A stretch of 14,395 nt of DNA from Rhodothermaceae bacterium. Its GTDB lineage: Bacteria > Bacteroidota > Rhodothermia > Rhodothermales > Rubricoccaceae. The DNA is taken from NCBI GenBank assembly GCA_013003465.1, contig JABDIZ010000411.1:1-14395 (forward strand). Direction: 5' to 3'. Both the position numbers and the translations under genes were made by a program. Of the stretch, positions 12,330 to 14,395 are shown piece by piece; position 1 is the first letter of the stretch, and every line of letters starts with the position of its first letter. The notes beneath the pieces were generated by a model. That model was not told where the DNA came from, searched no databases, and saw nothing but the letters and a program-made list of their open reading frames with translations.

Positions 12330-14238
12330 AATCGACCAAGCAGATCTCTTCCTGAACGAGAAGGAGCGGCGGCGCACGAAAGAGACGCCGCTGATGCGCC
12401 AGTACTGGAAGATCAAGGACCGCCACCCCGGCGCGCTCCTGCTCTTCCGTATGGGCGATTTCTACGAGACGTTCGAGCAGGACGCCGTGATCGTCGCCGA
12501 CGTGCTCGGCATCACGCTCACCAAGCGCTCAAACGGCCAGGCCGCCGACGTGCCGCTCGCAGGCTTCCCGCACCACGCCCTCGACAGCCACCTGCCCAAG
12601 CTCGTCCAGGCGGGTTACCGCGTGGCCGTCTGTGAGCAGCTCGAAGACCCCAAATTCGCGCGCAAGATCGTCAAGCGCGGCGTCGTGGAGGTCGTCACGC
12701 CGGGCGTGGCCTTCCGTGACCAACTCCTCACGCCCAAGCACGCGCACTACCTCGCCGCCGCCGTTCTCGGCACCGACCGCAAGGCGAAAGACCGCGTGGG
12801 GTTCGCCTTCGTGGACGCTTCGACGGGCGAGTTTCAGCTCACGGAAGTGCACGTCAGCCGCTTCGCGCAACTGCTCCAGACCGTCGGCCCGGCAGAGGTG
12901 CTGATCGAGAAGGGGCAGAAAGCGGAGTTGCCGCTCGGGCCCTACGCGGTGACCGAGCAGGAGGACTGGGTCTTCGGCTACGACTTCGCCTACGAGACAC
13001 TCCTGCGCCACTTCCAGACGCACTCGCTCAAGGGCTACGGCGTCGAGGACCTGCCGCTCGGGCTGACGGCGGCGGGCGCGGCGCTCTACTACCTCGGCGA
13101 GACGCAGAAGGGCCGTGTGCCGCACGTCCGCCGCATCCAGCGCTACGCGGCCGACGACTACCTCGCCCTCGACCCGCAGACCAAGCGTAACCTCGAACTC
13201 GTCGCCACGATGCAGGAGGGCCGCCGCGACGGCTCGCTCATCGGCATCCTCGACGCGACGCTCACGCCGATGGGCGGCCGACTGCTGCGCGCCTGGCTCG
13301 TGCGCCCCCTCCGCGACGTGGAGAAGGTCGAGCAGCGCCTCGATGCTGTGGACGCGCTGTTCACGAGTCCGCGGCTGCGCCGGAGCCTCCGCGAAGAACT
13401 GCGCCATGTCGGCGATCTGGAGCGGCTGGCTGGTAAGGTGTGCACCGGCCGCGCCACGCCGCGCGACCTCGTCACGCTCCGGCTTACGCTCCAGCAGATC
13501 CCGGCGCTCAAAACGCTGCTGGCCGGGGAGCACACCGATACGCTGGCCAAAGTCCGCGATGGACTCACGCTGTGTCAGGACCTCGTGGAGCGCATCGGCG
13601 CGGCGCTCGTGGACGAGCCCCCGGCCAAGATGGACGCGGGTGGCTACATCCGCGATGGCTTCTCGGAGGAATTGGATGAACTACGCACCATCGCGCGGTC
13701 GGGCAAAGACTATCTCGCTCGGCTCCAGGCCGACGAGACCAAGCGGACGGGCATCCCAAGCCTGAAAATCGGCTACAACAAGGTCTTTGGCTACTACCTG
13801 GAGATCACCAACACGCACAAGGACAAGGTCCCGGACGACTACATCCGCAAGCAGACGCTCGTCAACGCCGAGCGCTACGTGACGCCCGCGCTCAAAGAGT
13901 ACGAGGAGAAGATCCTGACGGCCGAGGAGAAGATGGTCGGGCTCGAACGGCAGCTTTTCGAGACGCTGCGGATGGCCGTCGCCGAGGCCGTCGAGCCGGT
14001 GCAGCACAACGCACGGCTCCTAGCGATGCTCGATGTGTTCGCCTCGTTCGCCGAGGTGGCCGAGCAGCACGGCTATGTCCGCCCGACCGTGGACGACTCG
14101 GCCGTGCTGGAGATCGAGGAAGGACGGCACCCGGTCGTGGAGCGGACGCTCCCGGCGGGCGAGCCGTTCATTCCCAACAGCACGCGCATCGCCGCGCCGG
14201 TGGAGGACGGGTTGGAGATCGCCGACGAACTTGGCTAG
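12322..14238 (+). CDS. mutS: DNA mismatch repair protein MutS, stopped by TAG before the ATPase P-loop
   Basis: From the ATG at 12322, 638 codons match MutS1. The mismatch-binding domain I (about residues 22-135) includes the Phe-X-Glu reader in GDFYETF (F47, E49). The connector domain (about 145-260) and the core lever domain follow, the latter from about 266 with NLELVATMQEGRRDGSL and MGGRLLRAWLVRPL. The clamp (about 480-545) includes YNKVFGYYLEITNTHKDKVP. MutS binds mispairs, then uses its C-terminal ATPase to recruit MutL. Here the frame hits TAG at 14236-14238, just before the Walker A motif, so this product would lack the ATPase and dimerisation domain and be inactive. The frame continues after the stop with the P-loop (separate entry). 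The start overlaps the upstream lipoprotein's stop. Family length is 850-900 residues; the window edge truncates the gene in any case. Confidence 0.85.
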   Translation: MGEIDQADLFLNEKERRRTKETPLMRQYWKIKDRHPGALLLFRMGDFYETFEQDAVIVADVLGITLTKRSNGQAADVPLAGFPHHALDSHLPKLVQAGYRVAVCEQLEDPKFARKIVKRGVVEVVTPGVAFRDQLLTPKHAHYLAAAVLGTDRKAKDRVGFAFVDASTGEFQLTEVHVSRFAQLLQTVGPAEVLIEKGQKAELPLGPYAVTEQEDWVFGYDFAYETLLRHFQTHSLKGYGVEDLPLGLTAAGAALYYLGETQKGRVPHVRRIQRYAADDYLALDPQTKRNLELVATMQEGRRDGSLIGILDATLTPMGGRLLRAWLVRPLRDVEKVEQRLDAVDALFTSPRLRRSLREELRHVGDLERLAGKVCTGRATPRDLVTLRLTLQQIPALKTLLAGEHTDTLAKVRDGLTLCQDLVERIGAALVDEPPAKMDAGGYIRDGFSEELDELRTIARSGKDYLARLQADETKRTGIPSLKIGYNKVFGYYLEITNTHKDKVPDDYIRKQTLVNAERYVTPALKEYEEKILTAEEKMVGLERQLFETLRMAVAEAVEPVQHNARLLAMLDVFASFAEVAEQHGYVRPTVDDSAVLEIEEGRHPVVERTLPAGEPFIPNSTRIAAPVEDGLEIADELG

Positions 14239-14395
14239 ATCCACGTCATTACTGGGCCCAACATGGCGGGAAAGAGTACGCTGCTTCGAATGCTGGGCGT
14301 CAATTGCCTGCTCAGTCAGGTTGGTTCCGCCGTCCCCGCAGAGTCCATGGAACTGACGCCGGTACGTTTGATTACCGACTTGCGCGTGCGCGACA
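14239..14395 (+). pseudogene. Continuation of the mutS frame: MutS-family ATPase domain, partial
   Basis: In the same frame after the TAG come IHVITGPNMAGKST, an intact MutS Walker A motif, then LLRMLGVNCLLSQVGSAVPA and TPVRLITDLRVRD to the window edge. The P-loop fits MutS1, but the later residues do not follow the usual MutS1 VDRIFTRVGASDN pattern. They look more like MutS-related ATPases, where RV-D follows a shorter spacer. By hand count, about 71% of third codon positions are G/C here, against about 89% in the 85 codons before the stop. It may be the true continuation with a point stop, or foreign sequence joined at the conserved P-loop. Confidence 0.55.

Noticed and set aside
12529..13533. 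Minus-strand open frame of 334 codons opposite mutS
   Set aside because: It is a shadow of the strongly conserved MutS frame.
1..14395. Genome-wide TAG recoding to explain both amber codons
   Set aside because: Four genes here terminate at TAG at the expected family length, and the two internal TAG codons would need to encode different residues (Trp and probably Gln/Glu).
1..14395. CRISPR array, tRNA, rRNA, insertion sequence or prophage genes
   Set aside because: No regularly spaced repeats, cloverleaf, rRNA core, transposase or integrase signatures were seen on either strand.

Overview
The window is GC-rich bacterial chromosome, probably from the Rhodothermia branch of the Bacteroidota (Salinibacter / Rhodothermus / Rubricoccus relatives). 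Three things suggest this: a carboxypeptidase-regulatory-like plus DUF5686-type exported protein and a DUF6090-type protein, both typical of Bacteroidota; near absence of Shine-Dalgarno sites (one clear exception, before position 8203); and promoter-like sequences close to the Bacteroidota -33/-7 type (TTG...TAnnTTTG). MenE points to menaquinone synthesis. The organism assignment is inference.

Layout. 2-433 (+) is the 3' end of menE. It converges on a minus-strand block: a membrane-anchored PpiD/SurA-like peptidyl-prolyl isomerase (481-2556), and upstream of it a FliA/WhiG-class sigma factor (2897-3715) whose start overlaps the end of a 71-residue two-helix membrane protein (3708-3923). Still on the minus strand are a kynureninase-like PLP enzyme (4254-5492) and the rplU-rpmA ribosomal protein operon (5593-6260) with a recognisable terminator, promoter and structured leader. 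From 6559 transcription is mostly rightward: a DUF6090-like gene broken by an in-frame TAG (6559-7341), a fumarylacetoacetate-hydrolase-family enzyme (7500-8162), the DUF5686-like exported protein (8203-9495), a four-helix membrane protein coupled by TGATG to a MmcQ/YjbR protein (9532-10265), and a Cu/Zn superoxide dismutase lipoprotein (10338-10976). An unknown lipoprotein faces it on the minus strand (10982-11539). A second unknown lipoprotein (11691-12329) overlaps the start of mutS (12322 to the window edge).

The most notable signals are two in-frame amber codons inside otherwise well-preserved genes. One replaces the expected Trp of the DUF6090-like gene. The other lies just before the Walker A motif of mutS, after which the frame continues but residues and codon usage shift toward a different MutS-family ATPase. 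Four intact genes here end in TAG, so wholesale TAG reassignment is unlikely. Nonsense mutation, a recombination or assembly junction, or sequencing error fit better. Other candidates are an rplU leader hairpin whose loop carries an 11-nt copy of the 16S rRNA anti-Shine-Dalgarno tail, tandem operator-like repeats upstream of the sigma operon, and adjacent palindromes between two divergent lipoprotein genes.

There is no CRISPR array, tRNA, rRNA, transposase or phage gene in the window. Most genes are housekeeping or ordinary accessory functions. I did not find a clear multi-gene novel system; the sigma factor plus small membrane protein pair is the nearest candidate.
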